DNA from: Desulfocurvus sp.
GTDB lineage: Bacteria > Desulfobacterota > Desulfovibrionia > Desulfovibrionales > Desulfovibrionaceae
NCBI GenBank assembly: GCA_020692325.1
Contig: JAIMKR010000001.1
Span: forward strand, 214,953-278,952
Direction of reading: 5' to 3'
Length of the DNA: 64,000 bases
Within the stretch, counting starts at the first letter, position 1, and each line of letters starts with the position of its first letter. The notes below the pieces were generated by a model, which saw only the letters and a program-made list of their open reading frames with translations, was not told the origin of the DNA and searched no databases. The translations under genes were made by a program, and so were the position numbers. Below, one piece after another: positions 55,751-63,967 of the stretch.

Positions 55751-58003
55751 ATGAAAGAAATGCGAGAGATCGAAGAGCCATCGCCCACGCCCCTCGGGGA
55801 GCCCCGGCAGGCTGCGTTCGAGGGGAGGGATGCGACCTCCGCGACGCCGCGGCGCCGGCACGGCGTGGTGCGGCTGCGCACGGCCATCATTCTCTTCTTC
55901 TCCTGTATTTTGCTCCTCACCGAGGCCGCAACCTGGCTCTACTACCGACAAAGCATCGACGCCGCCCGCCGCGAGGCCGGACGGCACATCCTGGCCGCGG
56001 GCGACCGCGTGGAGCTCTCCGCAAAGCTCCTGACCAAGCCGCTGTCCACGCTCTGCCAGTCCGTTCCAACCCTGCCCTTCGCCGGAGTGGAGACGCACGG
56101 CTTCGGGTATCCCCTGCGGAACTATCTGCTGAGCTTTCTGGATAGCCATCCCGAAACGTACTCCCTCTATTTCGGCTATGCCGACGGCGACTACCTTCAG
56201 GCCGTGCTGCTGGCGGGCCGGCCCGGCGCGGCCACCGCCGTGGGGGCTCCGGCCAGCGCCCGTTACGCCTTGCGCCGCATCGAAACCGAAGCAGGACGGC
56301 GCATGGAACGCTGGCGATTCCTCGACCGCGAGCGGAAAATCATCGTCGAGACAGCGCCCCGCCCCGCCGCCTACGACCCGCGCCAACGCCCCTGGTTCAC
56401 GGCGGCCAGGGCCTCCGCCGCCGTGATCAAGACGGACCTCTACCTCTTCAGCAGCACGGGCAAGCTGGGACTGACCATGGCCCGCCGGGTGCCCGGACCG
56501 GCGGGAGCAGTCTTCGGCCTGGACATGACGCTGGACAATCTTTCGGGATTCCTCCGCGCGGCGCGCATCGGCGCCTCCGGCTCCATCTTCCTCTTCGGGG
56601 CCGACGGCCAGCTCATCGCCTGGCCGGACGCGGAAAAGCTGACCCGCGTGGCCCGCACGCGCGGTGGCGGCCGGGAGGTCATCCGCACCAACGTGGACGA
56701 CATGAACGACCCGGCTGCGACGACGGTCTACAAGATGTTCCACGCGCGAGACATGCCCCCGGCCGGCACACGGCGGATACTTGTGAACGGCACGGCCTAT
56801 CTCGCCGGCGTACGGCCCTTCGACGAGTTGAGCGGAGGGGGGGCCTACCTCGCCATCATCGCCAGCGAGAAGGACTTCATGGACACGGCCCGGCGCATAC
56901 GCCTGCAGGGTTTGCTGTTCGCCGCCGGGCTGCTGCTGCTTGGGGTGCCGCTGCTGCTTTTGGTCTCGGCCAACATCGCGCGCACGCTGGGCCGCCTCAC
57001 CGAGGAGGCCGAGCGCATCAGCCGGCTGGAGATGGACTCCACGCAGACCATCTTCTCGCGCATCGACGAGATGGACCGGCTGAGCGACGCGGTCTCGCAC
57101 ATGCGCTCGGCGCTGGTTTCGGCCTGCCGCTACCTGCCAAGCTCGCTGGTGCGGCAGTTCGTGTGCAGCGGCATAGTTCCCCGCCTCGGCGGGGAGCGGC
57201 GCGACATCACCCTGCTGTTCACCGACGTGCAGAACTTCACCACCCTTTCCGACGACATGCCGCCAGAGGACCTCATGGCCGCCATGACCGAATATTTCGA
57301 GATCGTGGGACAGGCCATCCTCAAAAGCGACGGCACCATCGACAAGTTCATCGGCGACTCGGTGATGGCCTTTTGGAACGCGCCGCTGGCCACGGACAAC
57401 CATGTGGAAAACGCCTGCCTCGCGGCGCTCCGGCTCTCCCAGTCCTCGCGGGAGCTCAACGAACGGCGCGAGGCCTCGGGCGGTCCGGTCATGCGCACGC
57501 GCGTGGGCATCCACACGGGCACGGCCATCGTGGGCAACGTGGGCGCGAGCGACCGCATGAACTACACGGCCCTCGGCCCGGTGGTGAACCTGGCCAGCCG
57601 CCTGGAAGGCCTGAACAAATACTACGCCACGAGCATTCTGGTGAGCCGCGACGTGCGCGACAAGGCCCGCCGGAACTTCCTGTTCCGCTCAGTGGACGTG
57701 GTGGTGCCCAAGGGCGTGCGCACGCCCCTGCCGATTTTCGAACTGCTGGGGGCCATGCCGCACGGCCCCTACCCGGACGTGGCCGCCCCGCGCGACAGGC
57801 TGGGCTACTGTTCCCATTGGGAACGCGCCATGGCCCTGTACCGCACCGTGCGCTGGGACGAGGCGTTGGCCGAATTCACCGCCCTGCGTGAAGCCTGCCC
57901 CGACGACTTCGTCGCGGCCATGTACCAACAGCGCGTGCGCCGCCTGCTGGTCAACAAGCCCGGCAAGGACTGGAAGGCCGTGCAGAAGTTCATGCACAAA
58001 TAG
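55751..58003 (+). CDS. Membrane-bound sensory adenylate cyclase (class III)
   Basis: This 750-residue protein has an N-terminal membrane helix (LRTAIILFFSCILLL), a Cache-like periplasmic sensor region of about 350 residues, a second membrane helix (LLFAAGLLLLGVPLLLLVSA), a HAMP linker and a class III cyclase domain. Metal aspartates are D492 (LLFTDVQNF) and D536 (FIGDSVMAFW). K532 and T606 (NYTALGPVVNLASRLE) occupy adenine-selecting positions, so cAMP is the likely product. The C-terminal tail resembles a TPR-like helix pair. Starts at 55658, 55739 and 55751 are possible; 55751 is chosen because a purine-rich GGAAAA precedes it. Hemerythrin follows after 8 bp. Confidence 0.85.
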   Translation: MKEMREIEEPSPTPLGEPRQAAFEGRDATSATPRRRHGVVRLRTAIILFFSCILLLTEAATWLYYRQSIDAARREAGRHILAAGDRVELSAKLLTKPLSTLCQSVPTLPFAGVETHGFGYPLRNYLLSFLDSHPETYSLYFGYADGDYLQAVLLAGRPGAATAVGAPASARYALRRIETEAGRRMERWRFLDRERKIIVETAPRPAAYDPRQRPWFTAARASAAVIKTDLYLFSSTGKLGLTMARRVPGPAGAVFGLDMTLDNLSGFLRAARIGASGSIFLFGADGQLIAWPDAEKLTRVARTRGGGREVIRTNVDDMNDPAATTVYKMFHARDMPPAGTRRILVNGTAYLAGVRPFDELSGGGAYLAIIASEKDFMDTARRIRLQGLLFAAGLLLLGVPLLLLVSANIARTLGRLTEEAERISRLEMDSTQTIFSRIDEMDRLSDAVSHMRSALVSACRYLPSSLVRQFVCSGIVPRLGGERRDITLLFTDVQNFTTLSDDMPPEDLMAAMTEYFEIVGQAILKSDGTIDKFIGDSVMAFWNAPLATDNHVENACLAALRLSQSSRELNERREASGGPVMRTRVGIHTGTAIVGNVGASDRMNYTALGPVVNLASRLEGLNKYYATSILVSRDVRDKARRNFLFRSVDVVVPKGVRTPLPIFELLGAMPHGPYPDVAAPRDRLGYCSHWERAMALYRTVRWDEALAEFTALREACPDDFVAAMYQQRVRRLLVNKPGKDWKAVQKFMHK

Positions 58004-58011
58004 GAGAGGTC

Positions 58012-58431
58012 ATGAAGTTGGAACACCTGTGCTGGACGGAGGACCTGTCCATCGGCGATGCGGAGATAGACCGGCAGCACAAGGAGCTGTTCGCCCTGCT
58101 CGAAAAAACCTCCGAGACGGCCGGAGGAGCCGGCGCGGACGGGCATATCGACGACGCCCTGCGCGCCTTGTGCGACTACGTGGTGAAGCACTTCGCCTCG
58201 GAGGAGGCGTTGATGGACCCGGCGGTCTATCCGGAGTATGATCGCCACGTGCAGGAGCACATCGAGGGCTCCATGCGCGCGCTGGATTTCCTTGACGCCT
58301 CCAACGAGGGCCGCAACGTGCGCGCCGAGGAGTTCCTGGAATTCCTCGTGGAGTGGGTGCGCCACCACATCCGGGAAACCGACCAGACCCTCGGCCGGTA
58401 TCTGGCCCGCAAGCGCGCCGCCGGCGCGTGA
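58012..58431 (+). CDS. Bacteriohemerythrin
   Basis: This 139-residue four-helix protein binds O2 at a non-heme di-iron site. All seven ligands can be placed: H23 (DRQHKELF), H60 and E64 (KHFASEE), H79 and H83 (RHVQEH), H119 and D124 (HHIRETD). Size and motif order match single-domain bacteriohemerythrins, which in anaerobes store, scavenge or sense oxygen. AGGAG precedes the ATG. It sits between a sensory cyclase and cheV, so a sensing role is likely. Confidence 0.95.
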   Translation: MKLEHLCWTEDLSIGDAEIDRQHKELFALLEKTSETAGGAGADGHIDDALRALCDYVVKHFASEEALMDPAVYPEYDRHVQEHIEGSMRALDFLDASNEGRNVRAEEFLEFLVEWVRHHIRETDQTLGRYLARKRAAGA

Positions 58432-58515
58432 ACCCCGCCTCACTTTACACGCCAACGCTCGAACGGTATGCATACGAATATTGCGTCCATCCCCCCAGCA
58501 ACCAAGGGAGCCCGT

Positions 58516-59463
58516 ATGAACGACACCGGCATTCTGCTGGAAACAGGCACCAACGAGCTGGAGATACTCGAATTCTTCATCGACAGCCAAGGCGAGGGCG
58601 AAAAACCGCCCGAGCGCCATTTCTTCGGCGTCAACGTGGCCAAGGTCATGGAGGTCATCGAAAGCCCGGAACTCGAACCCCAGCCCGGCGCGGCTCATCC
58701 CAGCTTTCGGGGGCTCATCCCTCTTCGGCGCCACATCCTGCCGGTCATCGACTTGGCCGTGTGGCTGAACATCGACAAGGCAGCATCCCCCTGCGAGAAC
58801 GTCATCATCACCGAATTCAGCAAAACCGTCACGGGCTTCGTCGTCTCCGGCGTCACGGGCATCCACCGCGTGGGCTGGCCCGAGGTCATCCCGCCCGACG
58901 GCTACATGCCCAAGACCGGAGTCCAGGCCATCATCGGACTGGTTGAACGCGAGGGCCACTTCATCCAGCTCCTGGACCTGGAGACCATCATCGCCGACCT
59001 CTCGCCGGCCGAGATCGACTTCGACGCCCCACCAAGCACCGTGGCCCCGAACGAAATCAAGGCGCTGGTGGCCGACGACTCCGCCACCATCCGGCTGATG
59101 CTTCAAAAAACGCTGGAGCGCTCGGGCATCACGCCGACCATCACCAGCAACGGGCAGGAGGCCCTGGATTCGCTGCGCGCCATGGCAGACCGCGCGAAGG
59201 CGGAAGACCGGCCGCTCTCCGACTTCGTGGATATTCTCATCTCGGACATCGAAATGCCGCTCATGGACGGCTTCACACTGACCAAATTCGTCAAAACGCA
59301 CCCGATCCTGCGCACACTGCCCGTGGTGCTCTACTCGTCCATCATCACCGACGAGCTGCGGCACAAGGGCGAAAGCGTGGGCGCGGATCTGCAAATAGCC
59401 AAACCCGACCTGGAACGCCTGCCCGAGGTGGCCGTGCGTCTGGTCTCCGAAACAACCGTTTGA
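58516..59463 (+). CDS. cheV: Chemotaxis coupling protein CheV
   Basis: This 315-residue protein joins a CheW-like domain (about 10-170; GLIPLRRHILPVIDLAVWLN and GYMPKTGVQAIIGLVEREGH) to a receiver domain (about 182-312). The receiver has D187-D188, phospho-acceptor D244 (ISDIEMPLMDG) and K296 (QIAKPDL), all intact. CheV couples chemoreceptors to CheA and acts in adaptation or as a phosphate sink. The ATG at 58516 follows AAGGGAG. A lone HPt gene follows after 12 bp; no other che genes are nearby. Confidence 0.93.
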   Translation: MNDTGILLETGTNELEILEFFIDSQGEGEKPPERHFFGVNVAKVMEVIESPELEPQPGAAHPSFRGLIPLRRHILPVIDLAVWLNIDKAASPCENVIITEFSKTVTGFVVSGVTGIHRVGWPEVIPPDGYMPKTGVQAIIGLVEREGHFIQLLDLETIIADLSPAEIDFDAPPSTVAPNEIKALVADDSATIRLMLQKTLERSGITPTITSNGQEALDSLRAMADRAKAEDRPLSDFVDILISDIEMPLMDGFTLTKFVKTHPILRTLPVVLYSSIITDELRHKGESVGADLQIAKPDLERLPEVAVRLVSETTV

Positions 59464-59475
59464 TGGAGCCCCCTG

Positions 59476-59859
59476 ATGTTTGAAAACGATCCCGAGGTGT
59501 TGCAGTCATTTGCCGAGGAAAGCTCACAGCGACTTCTCGACCTGGAGCGCGGCGTGCTGAGCATCGAGCGTGAAGCAGCCGATCCGCAGCCCGACCTGCT
59601 CAACGCCGTATTCCGCGACGCCCATTCCATGAAAGCCGGGGCCAATCTGCTGGGGCTTAAACAAGTCGAACGCGCCGCCCACGCGCTGGAAAACGTGCTC
59701 GACCAACTGCGTTCCGGCCGGCTGGCCGCCACCTCCACCGTGTGTCAGGCGCTGCTCGACGGCGTGGACCTGCTGCGCGAGATCCTCACCGCGCCCGCCG
59801 GGGAATTCCGGCTGGAATCCGACACAAGACTAACCGCGCTGCTCGGCCTGACTGCGTAA
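59476..59859 (+). CDS. Stand-alone HPt phosphotransfer protein
   Basis: This 127-residue helical protein resembles the P1 domain of CheA without the rest of the kinase. The phosphorylatable histidine is H50 in VFRDAHSMKAGANLLGL. The following helix (ERAAHALENVLDQLRSG) matches HPt four-helix bundles. It could accept phosphate from a kinase and pass it to CheV or to lone receivers such as the one at 1.3 kb; that pairing is speculation. It lies between cheV and a SYLF lipoprotein gene with short spacings. Confidence 0.88.
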   Translation: MFENDPEVLQSFAEESSQRLLDLERGVLSIEREAADPQPDLLNAVFRDAHSMKAGANLLGLKQVERAAHALENVLDQLRSGRLAATSTVCQALLDGVDLLREILTAPAGEFRLESDTRLTALLGLTA

Positions 59860-59873
59860 TGGAGATGATGGAC

Positions 59874-60644
59874 ATGGGCCGTTTCATCCTGCCTGCCGCA
59901 GTGGCGGGCGCGCTCATGGCCCTTTGCGGCTGCGCCGCCGTCCAGACGAACGGCGACCACGCGGCGGCCTCGTCCGCAACGCCCGCCGCGCGGACGCAGC
60001 CAAACGCCGAGCAGGCGGCGCGGTTGCTCGGCGACTCGGCCCGCACCCTGCGTGAGCTGCGCAAAGCCACGCCCAATCACATCCTCGACGCGGCCATCGC
60101 CGAATCGCGCGCCGTGATCGTATTCCCGGGAGTGTATCGGGCCGGCTTTCTGTACTCCGTGCGCGGCGGCGTTGGCACGCTGGTGGCCCGGCGGCCCGAC
60201 GGAGGCTGGGGCGCGCCCGTGTTCGTCACCATGGCCGGCGCTGGCTACGGTTTGCAGGCCGGATTGGAGAAATCACGTTTGGTGCTGACCATCACCGAGG
60301 AGGATCTGGTGAAGCGTCTGCTCGCCGGCAGCCTCGATCTGGACACGACGGCGGCGTATGACATCCTCGGCGTGCGCGAGCAGACCGGACCAAGCACGCT
60401 CACCGCGCACGAGCCGGTCATGGCCTTCGCCGACGGCGTGGGGTTGATGGCCGGCGCGGCCCTGCACGGCGGCGGGTTGTTCCTCAACCGGGGCATGACG
60501 CGGAGCTATTATGGTCCGGGGTCGGGCCGGGCCGAGGACGTGCTGCGAGGGGCGGATGCGCCCGGGCTGGAAGTCTTCGAGCTGTGGGGGGCCCTTGGCG
60601 TCGCACCGGCCGGGCCGGTCCTCCAAATGGTGAACCGTCCGTAG
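59874..60644 (+). CDS. SYLF-domain lipoprotein
   Basis: This 256-residue protein has a lipoprotein signal peptide with the lipobox ALCGC (Cys20 lipidated). The Ysc84/SYLF domain fills the rest: RAVIVFPGVYRAGFLYSVRGG, WGAPVFVTMAGAGYGLQAG and DGVGLMAGAAL are its typical glycine-rich blocks. SYLF proteins bind lipids; bacterial members are secreted or envelope-attached, with poorly defined roles. The ATG at 59874 has GGAG 9 bases upstream; an ATG at 59859 overlapping the hpt stop is possible. It may be part of the cyclase-to-hpt transcript. Confidence 0.85.
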   Translation: MGRFILPAAVAGALMALCGCAAVQTNGDHAAASSATPAARTQPNAEQAARLLGDSARTLRELRKATPNHILDAAIAESRAVIVFPGVYRAGFLYSVRGGVGTLVARRPDGGWGAPVFVTMAGAGYGLQAGLEKSRLVLTITEEDLVKRLLAGSLDLDTTAAYDILGVREQTGPSTLTAHEPVMAFADGVGLMAGAALHGGGLFLNRGMTRSYYGPGSGRAEDVLRGADAPGLEVFELWGALGVAPAGPVLQMVNRP

Positions 60645-60654
60645 CGCGGCGGGG

Positions 60655-61215
60655 TCAGCAGGACGATCTGCGCAGGCGGGAGCGGATGGTCTTGAACAGC
60701 CACACGGCCAGAATGAGCCCGAAGAGCCCGCCGGCCACCCACCACTTGGTCTCCTGCAAAAAGCGCTCGAGAACATCCCCAAGATAATAGCCACCCACAC
60801 CGAAGATGCTGGCCCACAGGCCGGCGCCGATGGCGTTGAGGCAGAAGAAACGCAGGGGAGTCACATTCGTGGTGCCCACGGCGAAAGGCGTGATGTTGCG
60901 GAAGCCGTAGAAGAAGCGAAAGGAGATCAGCACCAGCACCTGGTGCTTTTCCAGCAGGTGACGCACCTTTTCGATGCGGCACTCCCACTTTTTGAGGCGC
61001 GTCTCAAGAAAACGCTTGTTGTAGCGTCCCACATAGAAAGCGGTCTGGTCGCCGGCGAAGCTGCCGGCGAAGGCGGCGAGAATGGCCAACGGAAGGGAGA
61101 GGTGGCCGTTATAGGCGGCGAACCCGGCGAGGATGAGTATGGTCTCGCCTTCCAGGAACGTTCCGATGAACAGGGCCAAATAGCCGTAAGTGGAAAGCAG
61201 ATGCGTTAGATCCAC
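60655..61215 (-). CDS. DedA-family membrane protein
   Basis: This 186-residue integral membrane protein belongs to the DedA (VTT/SNARE-associated) family. FLEGETILILAGFAA and GSFAGDQTAFYVGRYN hold the conserved acidic residues, and ISFRFFYGFRNITPFAVGTTNV is the characteristic arginine-containing motif. Members act in membrane homeostasis, including undecaprenyl-phosphate or phosphatidylethanolamine flipping in some cases. It converges on the SYLF gene with only 10 bp between stops. Confidence 0.9.
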   Translation of the reverse strand: MDLTHLLSTYGYLALFIGTFLEGETILILAGFAAYNGHLSLPLAILAAFAGSFAGDQTAFYVGRYNKRFLETRLKKWECRIEKVRHLLEKHQVLVLISFRFFYGFRNITPFAVGTTNVTPLRFFCLNAIGAGLWASIFGVGGYYLGDVLERFLQETKWWVAGGLFGLILAVWLFKTIRSRLRRSSC

Positions 61216-61260
61216 GCCTCGGCCCCTGGAAGCGGCGGTTCATCGCCGGAAACGTCCATC

Positions 61261-61298
61261 CCGTGCCGGTCCGCCTTGCGGCTCGCGGACCGGCACGG
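61261..61298. repeat. Perfect 14-bp inverted repeat between tatA and dedA
   Basis: CCGTGCCGGTCCGC and its exact reverse complement flank a 10-base loop. No T tract follows on either strand. It may protect or end the tatA transcript by a T-independent route. Confidence 0.7.
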
Positions 61299-61342
61299 TA
61301 CACTACACGGTTCAGGTGTGCTCAGCAAAAGCGAAGAGGTCA

Positions 61343-61597
61343 CTATGCGCTCTTCTGCTCCTGCTTGGGCGTCTCCGCCGCCTTGGCCGCCGCGGGCTGG
61401 GCGGGCTGCGCCTCGGCCTGCTGCTGCGGCGGAGCGGAGACCTTGACTTCCTCCGGCGCGGAAAGCGCGGACTTGAATTCGCGGATGCTCTTGCCCATGT
61501 TGGCGGCAATCTGCGGCAGCTTGCCGGGGCCGAACAGCAACAGGGCGATGACGAGGATCAAAAGAAGATGCATGGGCTGCAACAGTTCGCCAAACAT
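61343..61597 (-). CDS. tatA: Twin-arginine translocase subunit TatA
   Basis: This 84-residue protein has one N-terminal membrane helix (MHLLLILVIALLLFGPGKLP) with the conserved FGPGKLP hinge, an amphipathic helix (AANMGKSIREFKSAL) and a charged Gln/Ala/Pro-rich tail. It forms the pore of the Tat pathway for folded proteins, such as hydrogenases and formate dehydrogenases. The ATG at 61597 follows GGAGGT. tatB and tatC are not adjacent. Confidence 0.93.
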   Translation of the reverse strand: MFGELLQPMHLLLILVIALLLFGPGKLPQIAANMGKSIREFKSALSAPEEVKVSAPPQQQAEAQPAQPAAAKAAETPKQEQKSA

Positions 61598-62139
61598 GGT
61601 GACCTCCACTAGGTTGGTGGCTGAAAGGAGATGTACCCTACCCTTGGGGCTTTGTAAAACTCCAAGTGCGCTTGCGTTTAAAAACGCTTTTCCTCGTTTC
61701 GGACGGAGGGAAGGCGGAAGGCCCTCCTGGACGGCGGTGACGGGCTCTCGTCGGGAGGCATTCCGAATTCCCCCGGCTTGTGAGCGGCTCACATATTATC
61801 ATTGTGGTGTTCCGGGGGACAAAGTCAAGCCCAACCCAATGCCGGCGCGGAATTTTCCCGACCGAGCGTGATGCCGGACGTTCGCCGAAAGCAAACTGCC
61901 ACCATTTTACATTTTCGTTACAACTGGCGATCCTTTGGAATTATTACCCAAAATTCGGCAAAATGTGGTGTCCCCTTTTCAAGCATGACCTGCGCCGAAT
62001 GGTGTACTTTAGCGAGCAAGACAGCCCATACCATTCCCGCCGGTTCAAGGATAAAGCCAAGTTCAACAAATACGTTATCAACTCTTCAAGAACAATAGCC
62101 TCTTCACGGCGACCGAAAGCAAACGATCCAACGATTATT

Positions 62140-62155
62140 CCATTATTCATAATGG
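62140..62155. promoter_or_regulatory. Palindrome upstream of amt (possible activator site)
   Basis: CCATTAT-TC-ATAATGG is a perfect 7-2-7 palindrome 165 bp upstream of the -24/-12 promoter. Sigma-54 promoters need an upstream activator site at about this distance. The sequence does not match the enteric NtrC consensus, so the binding protein is unknown. Confidence 0.4.
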
Positions 62156-62220
62156 TTATTGCAGAATTATTGTTCTGAAGGGGATTGATCGTCTCGATCT
62201 TCAAATCCAGTGAGTAAACG

Positions 62221-62246
62221 AAATTATTGCATAATTGTAATAATTT
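62221..62246. promoter_or_regulatory. AT-rich inverted repeat upstream of amt
   Basis: AAATTATT and AATAATTT are exact inverted copies separated by 10 bases, about 60 bp upstream of the -24 element. It could bind an activator or a bending protein. Confidence 0.3.
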
Positions 62247-62303
62247 TCACGGCTAGAAATGCCTTTAAAATGCTAACATACTGTATAAATTTATTTTTTA
62301 TAA

Positions 62304-62320
62304 TTGGCCCGGTTCTTGCC
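62304..62320 (+). promoter_or_regulatory. Sigma-54 (-24/-12) promoter of amt
   Basis: TTGGCCCGGTTCTTGCC has GG at 62306-62307 and GC at 62318-62319 with the required 10-base spacing. It lies about 55 bp before the amt start, so transcription should begin near 62331. This fits nitrogen-regulated amt-glnK expression. Confidence 0.82.
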
Positions 62321-62372
62321 TCTGTGCGATCACTGGTTCGTTTCAATTCATCAATTTTTTTTGGAGGGCAGC

Positions 62373-63947
62373 ATGCTCAAGAACATCGTCATGGCACTCA
62401 CCCTTGCCACCGTCATACTGGTCGGCGCGGCCTCGGGATTCGCGGCGGACGCGCCCAAGCCCGATCCGACCGGAGCCACGGTCGGCACAGCCACGGATGT
62501 GGTCAACGCCACAAGCGGCGCGCCCACCGAAGTGGACATGGCCAAGTACAAGGACTCCGAACCCCTGGCCAGCAAGCTCGCCGATGTCGTCGGGCACAAC
62601 CGCATCTCCATCAACTTCGTGTGGACGCTGATGTGCGGCTTTCTCGTCATGTTCATGCAGCTGGGCTTCGCCCTGGCAGAGACGGGCTTCACCCGCGCCA
62701 AGAACGCCGGCCATACCATGGGCATGAACATGATGGTCTACGGCATCGGCATGTTGGGGTTCTGGATCTGCGGCTTCGCCTTCCAGATGGGCGGCAGCGG
62801 CGGCGCGGCGGCCCTCGGTGGCGGCGCGTTCCTGAATCAGGAAGTCACCCTCAACCTGTTCGGGAAGGACTTCGGCCTGTTCGGCACCAAGGGGTTCTTC
62901 CTCGGCGACGACGTATATGATGTCACCGCCATCACCATGTTCCTTTTTCAGATGGTGTTCATGGACACCACGGCGACCATCCCCACGGGGGCCATGGCCG
63001 AGCGCTGGACCTTCAAGAATTTCGTGCTGTACGGTTTCTTCATCTCCATGTTCGTCTACCCCTTCTACGCCAACTGGGTGTGGGGCGGCGGCTGGCTGGC
63101 CAACCTGGGCGCCAACTTCGGCCTGGGCCACGGCACCCTTGACTTCGCCGGTTCCTCCGTCGTGCACATGACCGGCGGCGTGGCCGCGCTGGCCGGCGCC
63201 ATCTGCATCGGACCTCGCCTGGGCAAGTTCCGCGCCGACGGCACCCCCAACGCCATTCCCGGCCACCACATCCCCATGGCCCTGGCCGGCTGTCTGGTGC
63301 TGGCCTTCGGCTGGTTCGGCTTCAACGCCGGCTCCACCCTGGCCGGCGGCGACCTGCGCATCAGCATCGTGGCAACCAACACCATGCTCGCCTCGGCCGG
63401 CGGCTGCATGTCCGCCATGTTCTACATGTGGATCCGCTACGGCAAGCCGGATATCTCCATGGCCGGCAACGGCCTGCTCGCCGGCATGGTGGCCATCACC
63501 GCCCCGTGCGGCTTCGTCACCCCGATAAGCTCGGTCATCATCGGCCTCATCTCCGGCGTGCTGCTGTGCGTCAGCGTGCTCTTCGTGGAAAACAAGCTGA
63601 AGATCGACGATCCCGTGGGCGCCATCTCGGTCCACGGCGTGAACGGCGCCTGGGGCGTGCTGTCCCTGGGGCTGTTCGCCGACGGCTCATACGGCGACAA
63701 GCTCAACGGCGTCAGCGGCACGGTGAAGGGCCTGTTCTACGGCGACGGAGGCCAGTTCGTGGCGCAGCTCATCGCCGTGTGCACGAACTTCATCTTCGTG
63801 TTCGTGGTCATGTTCCTGTTCTTCAAGATCTCCAACAAGTTCCTCAAGATGCGCGTTCCCGCCGAGGTTGAGCAGGAAGGCCTCGACATGGCTGAAGTCG
63901 CCGTCATCGGCTACCCCGAATTCTCCATCAACAAGACCCATCGCTAA
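62373..63947 (+). CDS. amt: Ammonium transporter Amt
   Basis: This 524-residue Amt/MEP/Rh protein has a signal peptide (ending GAASGFAA) and a polar extension of about 50 residues before the first of eleven membrane helices. The two pore histidines are H265 (SVVHMTGG) and H421 (SVHGVNGAWG). GFALAETGF, MDTTATIPTGAMAERW and FGWFGFNAGSTL are conserved. The C-terminal tail that contacts PII proteins is present. The extension makes it longer than E. coli AmtB. GGAGGG precedes the ATG, and a PII gene begins 20 bp downstream. Confidence 0.97.
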   Translation: MLKNIVMALTLATVILVGAASGFAADAPKPDPTGATVGTATDVVNATSGAPTEVDMAKYKDSEPLASKLADVVGHNRISINFVWTLMCGFLVMFMQLGFALAETGFTRAKNAGHTMGMNMMVYGIGMLGFWICGFAFQMGGSGGAAALGGGAFLNQEVTLNLFGKDFGLFGTKGFFLGDDVYDVTAITMFLFQMVFMDTTATIPTGAMAERWTFKNFVLYGFFISMFVYPFYANWVWGGGWLANLGANFGLGHGTLDFAGSSVVHMTGGVAALAGAICIGPRLGKFRADGTPNAIPGHHIPMALAGCLVLAFGWFGFNAGSTLAGGDLRISIVATNTMLASAGGCMSAMFYMWIRYGKPDISMAGNGLLAGMVAITAPCGFVTPISSVIIGLISGVLLCVSVLFVENKLKIDDPVGAISVHGVNGAWGVLSLGLFADGSYGDKLNGVSGTVKGLFYGDGGQFVAQLIAVCTNFIFVFVVMFLFFKISNKFLKMRVPAEVEQEGLDMAEVAVIGYPEFSINKTHR

Positions 63948-63967
63948 CGGGAACGGAGAAGCAAGCC

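Larger units (their letters stand above)
61598..62372. other. Long AT-rich intergenic region upstream of amt
   Basis: The first 260 bp have moderate GC; from about 61880 the sequence is AT-rich. It contains a direct repeat CCGAAAGCAAAC (61885-61896 and 62113-62124), a palindrome near 62148, an inverted repeat near 62234 and a sigma-54-type promoter. Short open frames exist on both strands, but none has a ribosome site or recognisable protein. It is read as a regulatory region for amt. Confidence 0.6.

Noticed and set aside
61780-62178. 132-codon plus-strand open frame upstream of amt
   Set aside because: It starts in GC-rich spacer and ends in the AT-rich region, with no ribosome site or family features; the minus-strand frame there (61944-62204) is equally weak.
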